From CAZSBB01 sp964605235 (GTDB taxonomy: Bacteria; Planctomycetota; Phycisphaerae; Phycisphaerales; Phycisphaeraceae), in assembly GCA_964605235.1 (NCBI GenBank), contig CAZSBB010000014.1:1-64000 (forward strand): a DNA stretch of 64,000 nucleotides, written 5' to 3'. How positions within the stretch are numbered: the stretch's first letter is position 1; the number at the start of each line of letters is the position of its first letter. Both the position numbers and the translations under genes were made by a program. Shown here piece after piece: positions 24,506 through 32,633 of the stretch. Under the pieces are notes generated by a model that was given only the letters and a program-made list of their open reading frames with translations, was not told the DNA's origin and did not search any database.

Positions 24506-25265
24506 GCCGTCCATTCCTCCCAGGCGCCGTGTCGTGCGGCCTTCGCCGCGCTGGCGTTCTGCTTGCTGCTGATTGTCCGTGTCCACTAAAGGTTAGGCCG
24601 GGTTCCGTCTCCGCATGTCACCACCTTGCGATGCTGGGGTCTTCGCCTCAGCCGCAGCGGGATGAACTGAAAATTGCCGGGGGTCTGTTGACCGAAAGGC
24701 CCACCCAAGGCAACCGTCGTCGACACAACCTCCACCAGACGCACCACCCACTCCAACCGACTGAACTACACCTTTAGCTGCGTCATTCCGGGGGGCTGTC
24801 CGGGCAAACCGATCGCCTGCCGCCCCTGAACGGGCTTCATATTCCTCGAAAAAAGGCTTTCGAGGACAGCTGGCGCCGGTTAAATCTCTCTTGCCCCACG
24901 TTGTGACGCGAAGGCCCATGTTACCCCTATATCTTGTATTCGCAAGCCGAAACTTCACAAAATCTGGGGCGTTTTTTCCCCCAACTGCTCTAACCGATGC
25001 AATTATGCAGTCTTAATCATGCGCTCATTTTTTTGGGTGTGCCCGGTGCGTCTGCGCAACTGACAACGGACGACAGGTTTTCCACAATCCGCGCCGCCTC
25101 GACGGGCTTTGGATCAGCCTGAACCAGGATTTCAATATCCTGAAATGAATAGGTTTATATAAAGAAGTAATAATGGTCTGAAAAGCCCGGAACGCTGGAA
25201 TGATCGCTCGCCGCAGCCCGTCCACCGCCGGCAAAACGCACTGATGACCCGCTCAGCAAGGCGAC
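24506..25265. other. 760-bp non-coding region between dcd and nrnA
   Basis: No convincing protein frame. A 9-bp hairpin TCCTCGAAA-AAAGGC-TTTCGAGGA is at 24843-24866. GGGGCGTTTTTTCCCC at 24967-24982 is a small dyad. On the minus strand the end of the region reads GGAACCCGGCCTAACC (24592-24607), which weakly recalls the 3' end of RNase P RNA, but the other conserved RNase P elements are missing. A structured leader of dcd or a small RNA is possible. Confidence 0.4.
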
Positions 25266-26291
25266 TTAAGCACCGGCCAGCTCGGCTTCAATCGCCTGCT
25301 TGACCGCCGCCGTCGCTTCGCTCAGCGGAACCCCCAGCTTCGCCCCGGCCGCCCGGGCGTGACCCCCGCCGCCGAACCGGCTGGCAAGGTTCGACACATT
25401 CACCGCCCCGGGCGTCGGCTTGCTCCGCAGGCTAACCCGAATTGGCCCCGCCCCCTCCGCCGGCTCGCACAGCAATGCCACCACCTGCACCCCCGCCACC
25501 ATCTGCGGCACATCCACAAAACGGTCCGTCTCCTCCGTCCGCGCCCCCGTTTCCACGAAATCCCGCTGCCGCAACTGCATCACCGCCGCCCGCCCCTCCG
25601 CCAGCAGTTCCAGCGAGTCCAATGCCCGGATCAGCAACTGCAATTTCTCCGGCCGCTCCGACTGCTCGCTCAAGGCATACAACTCCGCATGGTCCACCCC
25701 ATGCGCCAGCAGCCGCGCCGCCAGTTCCAGCGTCGCCGGGCGCGTGTTGGAAAAACGAAACCAGCCGGTGTCCGACGCAATGCCCAGGTACAACGCTTCG
25801 CTGATGACCGCCTCCGCCAGCAGGTCGCGCGCGCCCTGCAACTGCGTGATGAACTGGGCGACGATCTCACAGCACGCCGCCGCCTGGGCGTCGATGTACC
25901 GCCACGCGGCCGGCACGTCGCCCGCCAGATGGTGGTCGATGATCAGCATGTTTTCACAGCGCGGCTCCAGCGCCGCGCGCAGCTCGCCCAGTTGCGACCA
26001 CGCGCCGGTGTCCAGCACGATCACCAGGTCCACTTCCGGAGCCCGCCAGTTCCGCTCGATCACCTGCACACACGTTTGCCCGCGCACTTTGGTGAAGAAC
26101 TCCGCCACCGGCGGCGCGACCACCGCGGTGACTTCATGATTCAGCTTCAACAACGCCTGCGCCAGCGCCAGGACGCTGCCGAAGGCGTCGCCGTCGGGTT
26201 TGGCGTGGGTGGTCAGCAACACCCGTTTGGCGCCGGCAATTCGCTGGGCGGCTTCCGCCAGCGTCAGATTCGATGTGTAGCTGTCGCTCAC
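25266..26291 (-). CDS. DHH family phosphoesterase (NrnA-like oligoribonuclease/pAp phosphatase), 341 aa
   Basis: It degrades short oligoribonucleotides or 3'-phosphoadenosine 5'-phosphate with Mn2+. The N-terminal DHH domain shows THAKPDGDAFGS (about 28-39), VIVLDTG and IIDHH (about 117-121, the DHH motif). The C-terminal DHHA1 domain ends with SRFGGGGHARAAG. The start is GTG, directly abutting the ribF stop codon, so the two are co-transcribed and probably coupled. Confidence 0.92.
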   Translation of the reverse strand: MSDSYTSNLTLAEAAQRIAGAKRVLLTTHAKPDGDAFGSVLALAQALLKLNHEVTAVVAPPVAEFFTKVRGQTCVQVIERNWRAPEVDLVIVLDTGAWSQLGELRAALEPRCENMLIIDHHLAGDVPAAWRYIDAQAAACCEIVAQFITQLQGARDLLAEAVISEALYLGIASDTGWFRFSNTRPATLELAARLLAHGVDHAELYALSEQSERPEKLQLLIRALDSLELLAEGRAAVMQLRQRDFVETGARTEETDRFVDVPQMVAGVQVVALLCEPAEGAGPIRVSLRSKPTPGAVNVSNLASRFGGGGHARAAGAKLGVPLSEATAAVKQAIEAELAGA

Positions 26292-27230
26292 CTAGGCGCT
26301 CCTTCGCTCGGGCGGAAGTTGCGGTTCACGGGTCAGCAGCCGGCACGTCGCGGCGACATCCCGGCGCAACTGCTCCACCAGCAGCGTGGGGGTGGGAAAC
26401 GGCCGCTGTTCCCGCAGAAAACGGGTGAAATACAGCGTCACCGGCTGGTCATACAAATCGCCGGCAAAATCCAACAGGTGCGCTTCGAGCACCAGCGCCT
26501 GCCCGGCAAATGTGGGCTTCATCCCCAGGCTGATCGCCGCCAGCGCCGTAGCGCCATCCGCCAGCCGCGCCCAACCCGCATACACCCCCGCGCCCGGCAA
26601 GGCGTGACCCGCCAGAGCGTTCAGGTCCAGATTCACCGTGGGAAAGTTCAGCGTGCGCCCGCGCTGTTCGCCGCGCACCACCGTTGCCGTCAGTTCATAG
26701 GCGCGGCCCAGACATCGCTGCACATCCGCCACCCGGCCGCGCGCCAGCAGCCAGCGCACCAGCGAGCTGTGCACCGGCGTCACCAGCCCATCATGCAACG
26801 CCAACTCCCGGGCGGGGCAGGTTTCCACCGCAAACCCATGCTGCGCGCCCAGCTTGCTCAATAGCGCCAGATCGCCGGCGCGGTTGTGCCCGAACCGGAA
26901 GTCCAATCCTTCCACCACCGCCACCGGCTGCATCGGCAGCAACACCGCGCTGACGAACTGCGGCGGACTCATGTTCAACAGCTCATGCGCCGGCGTCAGC
27001 GTCACCACCTCATCCGCGCCCGCCTCGCGCAGCAATTCCACCTTCCGCGCCGCGGTGCATAGCCGCAACGGCGCTGCCTCCGGCTTGAGCACCGTCTGCG
27101 GCGCGGGTTCAAACGTCAACGCCACCACCCGCGCCTCGGGGGCGAGTTCCCGCGCCCGCGCCAACAACGCACGATGGCCGGCATGCACGCCGTCAAAATT
27201 TCCAATGGTGATCACGCAACGACGACTCAT
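26292..27230 (-). CDS. Bifunctional riboflavin kinase/FAD synthetase RibF, 312 aa
   Basis: RibF makes FMN and FAD from riboflavin. The N-terminal adenylyltransferase domain shows IGNFDGVHAGHRAL (about 8-21, the HxGH-type nucleotide site) and VVEGLDFRFGHNRAGD, which matches the family's FAD-synthetase signature. The C-terminal kinase domain contains GRTLNFPTVNLDL and GVYAGWARL. The ATG at 27230 (MSRRCVITIGNFDG) fits the usual start. In many bacteria ribF lies near the rbfA-truB region; here it pairs with nrnA instead. Confidence 0.94.
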   Translation of the reverse strand: MSRRCVITIGNFDGVHAGHRALLARARELAPEARVVALTFEPAPQTVLKPEAAPLRLCTAARKVELLREAGADEVVTLTPAHELLNMSPPQFVSAVLLPMQPVAVVEGLDFRFGHNRAGDLALLSKLGAQHGFAVETCPARELALHDGLVTPVHSSLVRWLLARGRVADVQRCLGRAYELTATVVRGEQRGRTLNFPTVNLDLNALAGHALPGAGVYAGWARLADGATALAAISLGMKPTFAGQALVLEAHLLDFAGDLYDQPVTLYFTRFLREQRPFPTPTLLVEQLRRDVAATCRLLTREPQLPPERRSA

Positions 27231-27362
27231 GGCGTGGACAGCATAGCGGGCAATGCACCCCCGGACCATGAACCACATTGCCGGCGCGCGTCCCGGGTTC
27301 ACCCCGCAATCTCTGCATCAATCCGGTTGCCGCGCCAGCCATGGAGTACCATACCCCGCTCT

Positions 27363-28733
27363 ATGGAACAGATGACCCCCAAACAAATCGTCGCCGCGCT
27401 CGACGAATACATCATCGGCCAGCAGAACGCCAAACGCGCCGTCGCCGTGGCGATCCGCAATCGCTGGCGCCGCCAGCAGCTGGACGCCGACCTGCGCCGC
27501 GAAGTCACCCCCAAGAACATCATCATGGTCGGACCCACCGGCGTGGGTAAAACGGAAATCGCCCGCCGCCTGGCGCTGCTCACCGCCGCCCCGTTCATCA
27601 AGATCGAAGCCAGCAAGTTCACCGAAGTCGGCTACCACGGCCGGGATGTCGAATCCATGGTCCGCGATCTGGTCGACCAGTCCATCGCCATGGTGCGCGG
27701 CGAGCAGGCCCAGAAGGTGCAGGCCCGCGCCAATGATGCCGCCAACCATCGCCTGGTGGACCTGCTCCTGCCGCGCTCCGACCGCCGCGCCGACGGGGGC
27801 TACATCGATCCCGAGCAATCCCAGCAGCGCATCGAGCACACCCGCCATCGTTTGCTGGAACAGGTCCAGTCAGGCCGCATCGACGACCGCGAGGTGGAGA
27901 TCAACATCACCTCCCGGCCGGCCGCCAACGTGATGTTCGCCAACATGGGCATGGACCAGATGGACCCGGAAATCAGCAGCATGTTCGAACGGCTGATTCC
28001 CGAGCAGACCCGCACCCGGCGCGTCACCGTCGCCGAGGCGCGGCGAATCCTCACCGAGCAGGAAACCGACAAGCTGCTGGACAAGGAAAAGATCACCAGC
28101 GAAGCCATCGAACGCGTGCAGCAGAACGGCATCATTTTCCTCGATGAAATCGACAAAATCGCCACCCCCGGCGGCAAGGGCGACGGCGGCGGGCGCGGCC
28201 CGGACGTCTCCCGGCAAGGCGTGCAGCGCGACTTGCTGCCCATTGTGGAAGGCACGACCGTGACCACCCGCTACGGCGTGGTGCACACCGACCACATCCT
28301 GTTCATCGCCGCCGGCGCGTTTCACAGTGCAGCGGTGAGCGACCTGATGCCGGAACTGCAGGGCCGGTTCCCCATTCGCGTGGAACTGTCGCCGCTGACC
28401 CGCGACGATTTCGAGCGCATCCTGACCGAGCCGGGCAACGCCCTGACCCGCCAGCAACAGGCGCTGCTGGGCGTGGAAGGATTGCAGGTGGAGTTCGAGC
28501 CGGCGGCGATCGCGGCGATGGCGGATGTCGCCGCCCAGGCCAACGCCACGCTGGAAAACATCGGCGCCCGGCGCTTGATGACCATTGTGGAGAAGGTGTT
28601 CGAACAGGTGAACTTCGACGCCCCCGAGCGCGTCGCCGGCGGCGACAAGCAATTCACCGTCACCGCCGACTTCGTGCGCCAGCAGGTCGCCGCCGCCCTG
28701 GCGGATGAGGATTTAAGCCGCTTCGTGCTGTAA
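27363..28733 (+). CDS. ATP-dependent protease ATPase subunit HslU (ClpY), 456 aa
   Basis: HslU is the AAA+ unfoldase that feeds the peptidase HslV in the cytosol. The N-terminus MTPKQIVAALDEYIIGQQNA is typical. Walker A GPTGVGKTEIARRL lies at about residues 59-72 and Walker B IIFLDEIDKIA at about 259-269. The I domain lies between them. The C-terminus ends in EDLSRFVL, typical of the HslV-docking tail. The start ATG at 27363 fits the family. No hslV lies in the window; the neighbour on the left (ribF) is divergent and the right side is the repeat island. Confidence 0.95.
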   Translation: MEQMTPKQIVAALDEYIIGQQNAKRAVAVAIRNRWRRQQLDADLRREVTPKNIIMVGPTGVGKTEIARRLALLTAAPFIKIEASKFTEVGYHGRDVESMVRDLVDQSIAMVRGEQAQKVQARANDAANHRLVDLLLPRSDRRADGGYIDPEQSQQRIEHTRHRLLEQVQSGRIDDREVEINITSRPAANVMFANMGMDQMDPEISSMFERLIPEQTRTRRVTVAEARRILTEQETDKLLDKEKITSEAIERVQQNGIIFLDEIDKIATPGGKGDGGGRGPDVSRQGVQRDLLPIVEGTTVTTRYGVVHTDHILFIAAGAFHSAAVSDLMPELQGRFPIRVELSPLTRDDFERILTEPGNALTRQQQALLGVEGLQVEFEPAAIAAMADVAAQANATLENIGARRLMTIVEKVFEQVNFDAPERVAGGDKQFTVTADFVRQQVAAALADEDLSRFVL

Positions 28734-28953
28734 CCCAGCCCGCCGCGCAGTCCAACGCATCGCGCCGTCCAGCGTGCTGCGCTGTCAGGGCCAGCGCATA
28801 TGGCCCTGTAGCAACAACTCCCACGCGTGAGCAACAAGTTGCAGCACCGCCGCAGGAGAATGACGCCTGGATAGCAATTCCTCACCGACGGCTTGCGGTG
28901 GCGCACCAGTCATCACGGCGACCATGTAGCCATGCTTCCGGGGACTTCCGGGA

Positions 28954-28997
28954 GCTTACGTGGGGCTTACGTGGGGCTTACGTGGGGCTTACGTGGG
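28954..28997. repeat. 11-bp tandem repeat GCTTACGTGGG, four perfect copies
   Basis: Perfect units at 28954, 28965, 28976 and 28987 are followed by degenerate TTCCGGGG units up to about 29035. ACGT sits at the centre of each unit. Confidence 0.95.
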
Positions 28998-29043
28998 GCT
29001 TCCGGGGACCTCCGGGGGGACTACCGGGGGGGTGTAATGTTTT

Positions 29044-29061
29044 CGACCCCGACAGGGGTCG
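29044..29061. repeat. Hairpin CGACCCC-GACA-GGGGTCG
   Basis: A perfect 7-bp stem with a 4-nt loop, one of several REP-like hairpins clustered here. Confidence 0.85.
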
Positions 29062-29065
29062 TGGG

Positions 29066-29228
29066 AAGTAGCCACGGGTGGAGCGCAGCGAAACCCGTGG
29101 TTGAGGATCGCGTTCGATTCCGATCCGTCCCGGAGGGACGGCGGAAGCATCCTTCATCCCTGCCGGGGTGAGGAGATGCAAGTGCGCTCTTTCCCACGAG
29201 TTTCGCTGCGCTCCACTCGTGGCTACTT
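29066..29228. repeat. 35-bp near-perfect inverted repeat pair
   Basis: Arms 29066-29100 and 29194-29228 differ at only a few positions. Each arm contains GTGGAGCGCAGCGAAAC and is itself a hairpin (CCACGGGT...ACCCGTGG on the left, CCACGAGT...ACTCGTGG on the right). The few differences keep the stem of each arm paired, which suggests selection or conversion for hairpin structure. Confidence 0.85.
29125..29141. repeat. Hairpin CCGTCCC-GGA-GGGACGG
   Basis: A perfect 7-bp stem with a 3-nt loop inside the spacer of the larger inverted repeat pair. Confidence 0.85.
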
Positions 29229-29630
29229 TCCTGCGCCCCCTTCAGGGCCGAAGCGCATGCACCGCAAATAGATGGGCAACAGCAAGCCCTGACGCGCGGT
29301 GATCCATCAGCACGGGTTGATCATCCATATGCGCTGGCCCAGGCTGCACTGTCCAGCCTGTCGCTCTGTCCAGCCTGCTGCGCCGTCCAACCCGTCGCTG
29401 GACCCAGCCCGTCAGACTATCCAACCCGTCCATGCCGCCAGCGCCAGCAGGCTGGCCTGCAGCGGTTAGTAAACCCCCAGCGGCGCCGTCCAGAGCCGTC
29501 GTGCCGCCCGGCCCATCCACGTCACCTCACCTCACCTCGCCTCGCCTCGCATCCCCTCACCCCGTTGCTGCCAACCAGTTCAGCCTCATCACGCCATCCA
29601 TCCCCCCCTCCGCACACCACCTGCCTGGCG

Positions 29631-29663
29631 TTAAAATGTGTTTTCAATTAAAACACATTTTAA
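29631..29663. repeat. CAATT-loop palindrome, copy 1
   Basis: TTAAAATGTGTTTT, loop CAATT, AAAACACATTTTAA: perfect 14-bp arms. Copies at 29771-29809 and 30091-30117 share the loop and the inner arm. Confidence 0.92.
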
Positions 29664-29770
29664 GGACTGCTCCCCAGAGCCAGCTCGACTGACGCGCCGG
29701 TGATCTGCTGCTCCGCCCGGTACGACTCGGCCACCCGCCTGCAACATGAGCCAATGACCAAATCCGTTAT

Positions 29771-29809
29771 GCCTAAAATGTATTTTCAATTAAAATACAT
29801 TTTAGGCAA
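29771..29809. repeat. CAATT-loop palindrome, copy 2
   Basis: Perfect 17-bp arms (TGCCTAAAATGTATTTT) around the same CAATT loop. Compared with copy 1, an internal base differs on both arms (GTG/CAC versus GTA/TAC), keeping the pairing. Confidence 0.92.
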
Positions 29810-29858
29810 TGCGTACATCATGTGCCGGGCCGGTATGGCATGGTTTAGCCCGCCATAG

Positions 29859-29992
29859 CTCAGCTCGGTTCAGCACGGTTCGGCTCAGCACACCCAGGGT
29901 CATCTCAGCACGGCACAGCACAGCACAGCACAGCACAGCACAGCTCAGCTCAGCACAGCTCAGCTCAGCACAGCTCAGCTCAGCTCAGCACA
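29859..29992. repeat. Pentanucleotide CAGC(A/T) microsatellite
   Basis: A run of 5-bp units CAGCA and CAGCT, almost uninterrupted from about 29914 to 29992 and more degenerate before that. Confidence 0.95.
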
Positions 29993-30090
29993 TTACGGCC
30001 CGTTTCGTGCGGGGGCGCTCGATCTAATCGTATTATTGGGTCGGTCCACGTGTTGTGTGCGCGAATGATGATGTGGTGGGGAACCAGTAG

Positions 30091-30117
30091 ATTCTGTTTT
30101 CAATTAAAATACATTTT
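30091..30117. repeat. CAATT-loop palindrome, degenerate copy 3
   Basis: The core GTTTTCAATTAAAATACATT and right arm match copy 2, but the left arm (ATTCTG) has decayed, so the outer stem no longer pairs. Confidence 0.7.
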
Positions 30118-30154
30118 GAAGTTCATGCCCTCTGGTGCGAGAGTTATAAGGTGC

Positions 30155-30252
30155 TGCGCCGGCAACACGAGCAGCAACAACATCACGAATACCAATACCA
30201 ACTCCACCACCACCACCACCAACAACAATAGCAACAACAACAGCATCGCAGG
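30155..30252. repeat. CA-rich trinucleotide repeat tract
   Basis: Runs of AAC, ACC and AGC triplets (for example CACCACCACCACCACCAAC). Strongly strand-asymmetric in purine/pyrimidine content. Confidence 0.85.
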
Positions 30253-30399
30253 CAGGCGTGCGGGGATTGTGTGCCTGGCGGAGACGGGAATACGGTGGCG
30301 ACCATGGGGTTCAGGCGGGCCTGAGCAATGAGCGCATGGTGCCGGGTGGGGCTACGACGCCGCCGACTGGATATGGGCTATCCGTTCCCCATCTCTTCC

Positions 30400-30428
30400 A
30401 TCCGTGTTCATCCGTGTTCATCCGTGGC
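30400..30428. repeat. ATCCGTGTTC tandem repeat, about 2.7 copies
   Basis: Units at 30400 and 30410, then ATCCGTGGC at 30420. It lies directly downstream of the ArsR gene. Confidence 0.85.
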
Positions 30429-30440
30429 AATAAAAATGCT

Positions 30441-30872
30441 TCACTTCCAGGTCGCGGCGGCGGCGACGGCATCGCGCTGGAACTTGCCGCAGACCAGTTC
30501 GCACAGGTCGAAGATCATCGGCTCGGCGATGGCGTAATGCACATGCAGGCCCGCGCGGCGGCGGCTGACCAGGCTGGCCTGGTGCAGCAGGCCCAGTTGT
30601 TTGGAGACCGCCGCCTGGCCGATCTCCAGCTCGGCGACCAACGCGCTGACGGTGTGGGGGCGTTGTTTGAGCAGTTGCAGAATCCGCAGCCGCGACGGGT
30701 CCGCGAGCATCTGGAACAGCCGGGCGATCGCCTCCAACTGGGCGTCGTCGAGCAGGCAGGGGCGGGCGCCGGCGGGGGTGGCCGCTGCCGGGGTGGCTGC
30801 GGTTTTCCGCAGGCGTGTGGCCTTCCGGGGGCGGGAGGCGAGGCGGGGATGGGAAGCGGGGGCGACAGACAT
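30441..30872 (-). CDS. ArsR/SmtB-family transcriptional regulator, 143 aa
   Basis: A winged-helix repressor that leaves DNA on binding a metal or reacting with a thiol signal. After a 40-residue basic, low-complexity N-terminus the domain runs from about residue 42 to 135: MLADPSRLRILQLLKQRPHT, recognition helix region IGQAAVSKQLGLLHQASLV, and wing SRRRAGLHVHYAI. Two cysteines four apart (C124 and C128, DLCELVCGK) are in the C-terminal helix. The position of the first sensing cysteine of the BigR/SqrR group (after RLRIL) is glutamine (Q66). It is divergent from the CoA-disulfide reductase gene and probably regulates it in response to a thiol, persulfide or metal. Confidence 0.88.
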   Translation of the reverse strand: MSVAPASHPRLASRPRKATRLRKTAATPAAATPAGARPCLLDDAQLEAIARLFQMLADPSRLRILQLLKQRPHTVSALVAELEIGQAAVSKQLGLLHQASLVSRRRAGLHVHYAIAEPMIFDLCELVCGKFQRDAVAAAATWK

Positions 30873-30875
30873 ATT

Positions 30876-30904
30876 TTGATTCCCATATTGCTATTTGGTA
30901 ATAT
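30876..30904 (+). promoter_or_regulatory. Promoter with overlapping dyad (putative ArsR operator)
   Basis: TTGATT (30876-30881) and TAATAT (30899-30904) are spaced 17 nt. The dyad ATATT (30885-30889) ... AATAT (30900-30904) covers the spacer and the -10 box, which is where an ArsR-type repressor would block polymerase. It lies in the divergent gap; the ribosome-binding site AGGAG at 30934-30938 serves the gene at 30946. Confidence 0.65.
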
Positions 30905-30945
30905 AGTGATACAATGCCGGTCACCCGCTGTCAAGGAGAATCGTC

Positions 30946-32631
30946 ATGACCACTTCCGCTGCTGCTGCCGCCCGGCGCGTGCTGATCGTCGGCGGCGTGG
31001 CTGGGGGCGCTTCGGTCGCCGCCCGGGCCCGCCGTCTGAGCGAGGACGCCCAGATCATCATGTTCGAGCGTGGGCCCCACGTGAGCTTCGCCAACTGTGG
31101 GTTGCCGTATTACCTGGGCGGCGAAATCGCCGAGGCCGGCAAGCTGCTGGTGCAGACGCCCGAGGGGCTGCGCAGCCGATTCAATCTGGATGTGCGCCCG
31201 CGCACGGAGGTGTTGAGCATTGATCGGGAACGGCGCAAGCTGCGGCTGCGCGATCTGGAACAGAACCGCGAGTATGAGGAAGCGTATGACGATCTGGTGC
31301 TGTCCACCGGCGCTGCGCCGCTGGTGCCGCCGATCCCCGGCATTGACCGGCCGGGCAATTTCACGCTGCGCAACGTGGTGGACACGCTGGCGATCGACCA
31401 GTGGATCAAGGATCACCGCGCCCAGCGCGCGGTGGTGGTCGGCGGGGGGTACATCGGCCTGGAAATGGCGGAACAGTTGCACCGGCGCGGGCTGAAGGTA
31501 TCCATCGCCGAGGCGCTGCCGCAGGTCATGGCGCCGCTCGACAGTGAGATGGCAGCGTACCTGCACAACACGCTGCGCGAGCATGGCATCGAACTGCACC
31601 TGGGCGATGCGGTTGCGGGCTTTGAAGCTGACCCGAGCGTGGCGGCCTCCGTCGTGAAGCTCAAGAGTGGGGCAGCCCTGCCGGGTGATGTGGTGATCCT
31701 CGGGCTGGGCGTGCGCCCTGAAAGCAAGCTGGCGCGTGAGGCTGGTCTGGAACTGGGTGAGCGCGGCGGCATCCGGGTGGATGAATACCTGCGCACCAGT
31801 GATGAGCACATTTACGCCATCGGCGACGCCATTGAGGTGCGCAATCGCATCACCGGGCTATGGTCGATGGTGCCGCTGGCGGGGCCGGCGAATCGGCAGG
31901 GGCGCATCGTGGCGGACAACCTGCTGGGCAAGCCGCGCACCTATCCCGGCACCCTGGGCACGGCGGCGCTGCGGCTGTTCGAGTTGACGGCCGGCTGCAC
32001 CGGCGCGAACGAACGTCTGCTGCAGCAAGCCAAGTTGCCGTATCAGGCGGTGCACCTGCATCCGGGTCATCACGTGGGCTACTACCCCGGCGCCAAGCCG
32101 ATCGCCATGAAGCTGTTGTTCGATCCCGGCAGCGGACGGATTTACGGCGCGCAGGCGGTGGGCGAAGCCGGCGTGGACAAACGCATTGATGTGATCGCCA
32201 CGGCGATTCTCGCCGACATGACGGTCGAGGAGCTGGCGGAACTGGAGCTGGCGTACGCTCCGCCGTTTGGGGCTGCGAAGGACCCGGTGAACCTGGCGGG
32301 CATGGCGGCACAGAACATTCGTGATGGCTTGGTGGAAGTGGTGCAGTGGCACGAGGTCGCCCAGTTGGGGGCGAGCGTGCAGATTCTGGATGTGCGTGAC
32401 CCCGGCGAGCGGCAGCGCGGGGCGATTCCCAACTCCATGCACATTCCTTTGCCGGAGCTGCGGGAGCGTTTAGGTGAACTGCCGCGCGACAAGGAATTGC
32501 TGGTGCATTGCCAGTCGGGTCAGCGTTCGTACTACGCGTGTCGTCTGCTCAGTCAGCGCGGCTTCCGCTGCAGGAATCTGACGGGTTCCTACAAGACCTG
32601 GCAGACGGCGACCAGTGGGAAGGGGAACTAA
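30946..32631 (+). CDS. CoA-disulfide reductase with C-terminal rhodanese domain (CDR-RHD type), 561 aa
   Basis: An FAD-dependent pyridine-nucleotide-disulfide oxidoreductase that reduces CoA disulfide or CoA persulfide/polysulfide in the cytosol. FAD-binding RVLIVGGVAGGASVAARAR is at residues 11-29. The single redox cysteine is C51 in SFANCGLPYYLGG. The NAD(P)H motif AVVVGGGYIGLEMAE lies at about 162-176. The rhodanese domain occupies roughly 460-555 with its active cysteine at C522 (VHCQSGQRS). The fused rhodanese points to persulfide handling. It is preceded by an ArsR-type regulator in divergent orientation and followed 2 nt later by a membrane rhodanese. Confidence 0.93.
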   Translation: MTTSAAAAARRVLIVGGVAGGASVAARARRLSEDAQIIMFERGPHVSFANCGLPYYLGGEIAEAGKLLVQTPEGLRSRFNLDVRPRTEVLSIDRERRKLRLRDLEQNREYEEAYDDLVLSTGAAPLVPPIPGIDRPGNFTLRNVVDTLAIDQWIKDHRAQRAVVVGGGYIGLEMAEQLHRRGLKVSIAEALPQVMAPLDSEMAAYLHNTLREHGIELHLGDAVAGFEADPSVAASVVKLKSGAALPGDVVILGLGVRPESKLAREAGLELGERGGIRVDEYLRTSDEHIYAIGDAIEVRNRITGLWSMVPLAGPANRQGRIVADNLLGKPRTYPGTLGTAALRLFELTAGCTGANERLLQQAKLPYQAVHLHPGHHVGYYPGAKPIAMKLLFDPGSGRIYGAQAVGEAGVDKRIDVIATAILADMTVEELAELELAYAPPFGAAKDPVNLAGMAAQNIRDGLVEVVQWHEVAQLGASVQILDVRDPGERQRGAIPNSMHIPLPELRERLGELPRDKELLVHCQSGQRSYYACRLLSQRGFRCRNLTGSYKTWQTATSGKGN

Positions 32632-32633
32632 CC

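Larger units (their letters stand above)
28734..30440. other. 1.7-kb non-genic repeat island between hslU and the ArsR gene
   Basis: No credible protein gene is seen; open frames here are low-complexity translations of repeats. The island holds at least eight different simple, tandem or palindromic repeats listed separately. It also has a degenerate C-rich stretch (29340-29450, repeated GTCCA(A/G)CC words) and CACCTCACCTCGCCTCGCC (about 29520-29550). It looks like a place where repetitive elements have accumulated. Confidence 0.8.

Noticed and set aside
24592..24960. RNase P RNA on the minus strand
   Set aside because: Only a short 3'-like segment matches; the conserved GAGGAAAGTCC and ACAGAAA elements are absent.
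28954..28997. CRISPR array
   Set aside because: The 11-bp units are directly tandem with no spacers, and no cas genes are in the window.
29809..30027. Small protein encoded by the CAGC(A/T) tract
   Set aside because: The translation is just repeated Ser/Thr/Ala/Gln/His words from the microsatellite.
29631..30117. CRISPR-like spaced repeats
   Set aside because: Three palindromes at irregular distances (140 and 320 bp) with decayed arms do not form a repeat-spacer array.
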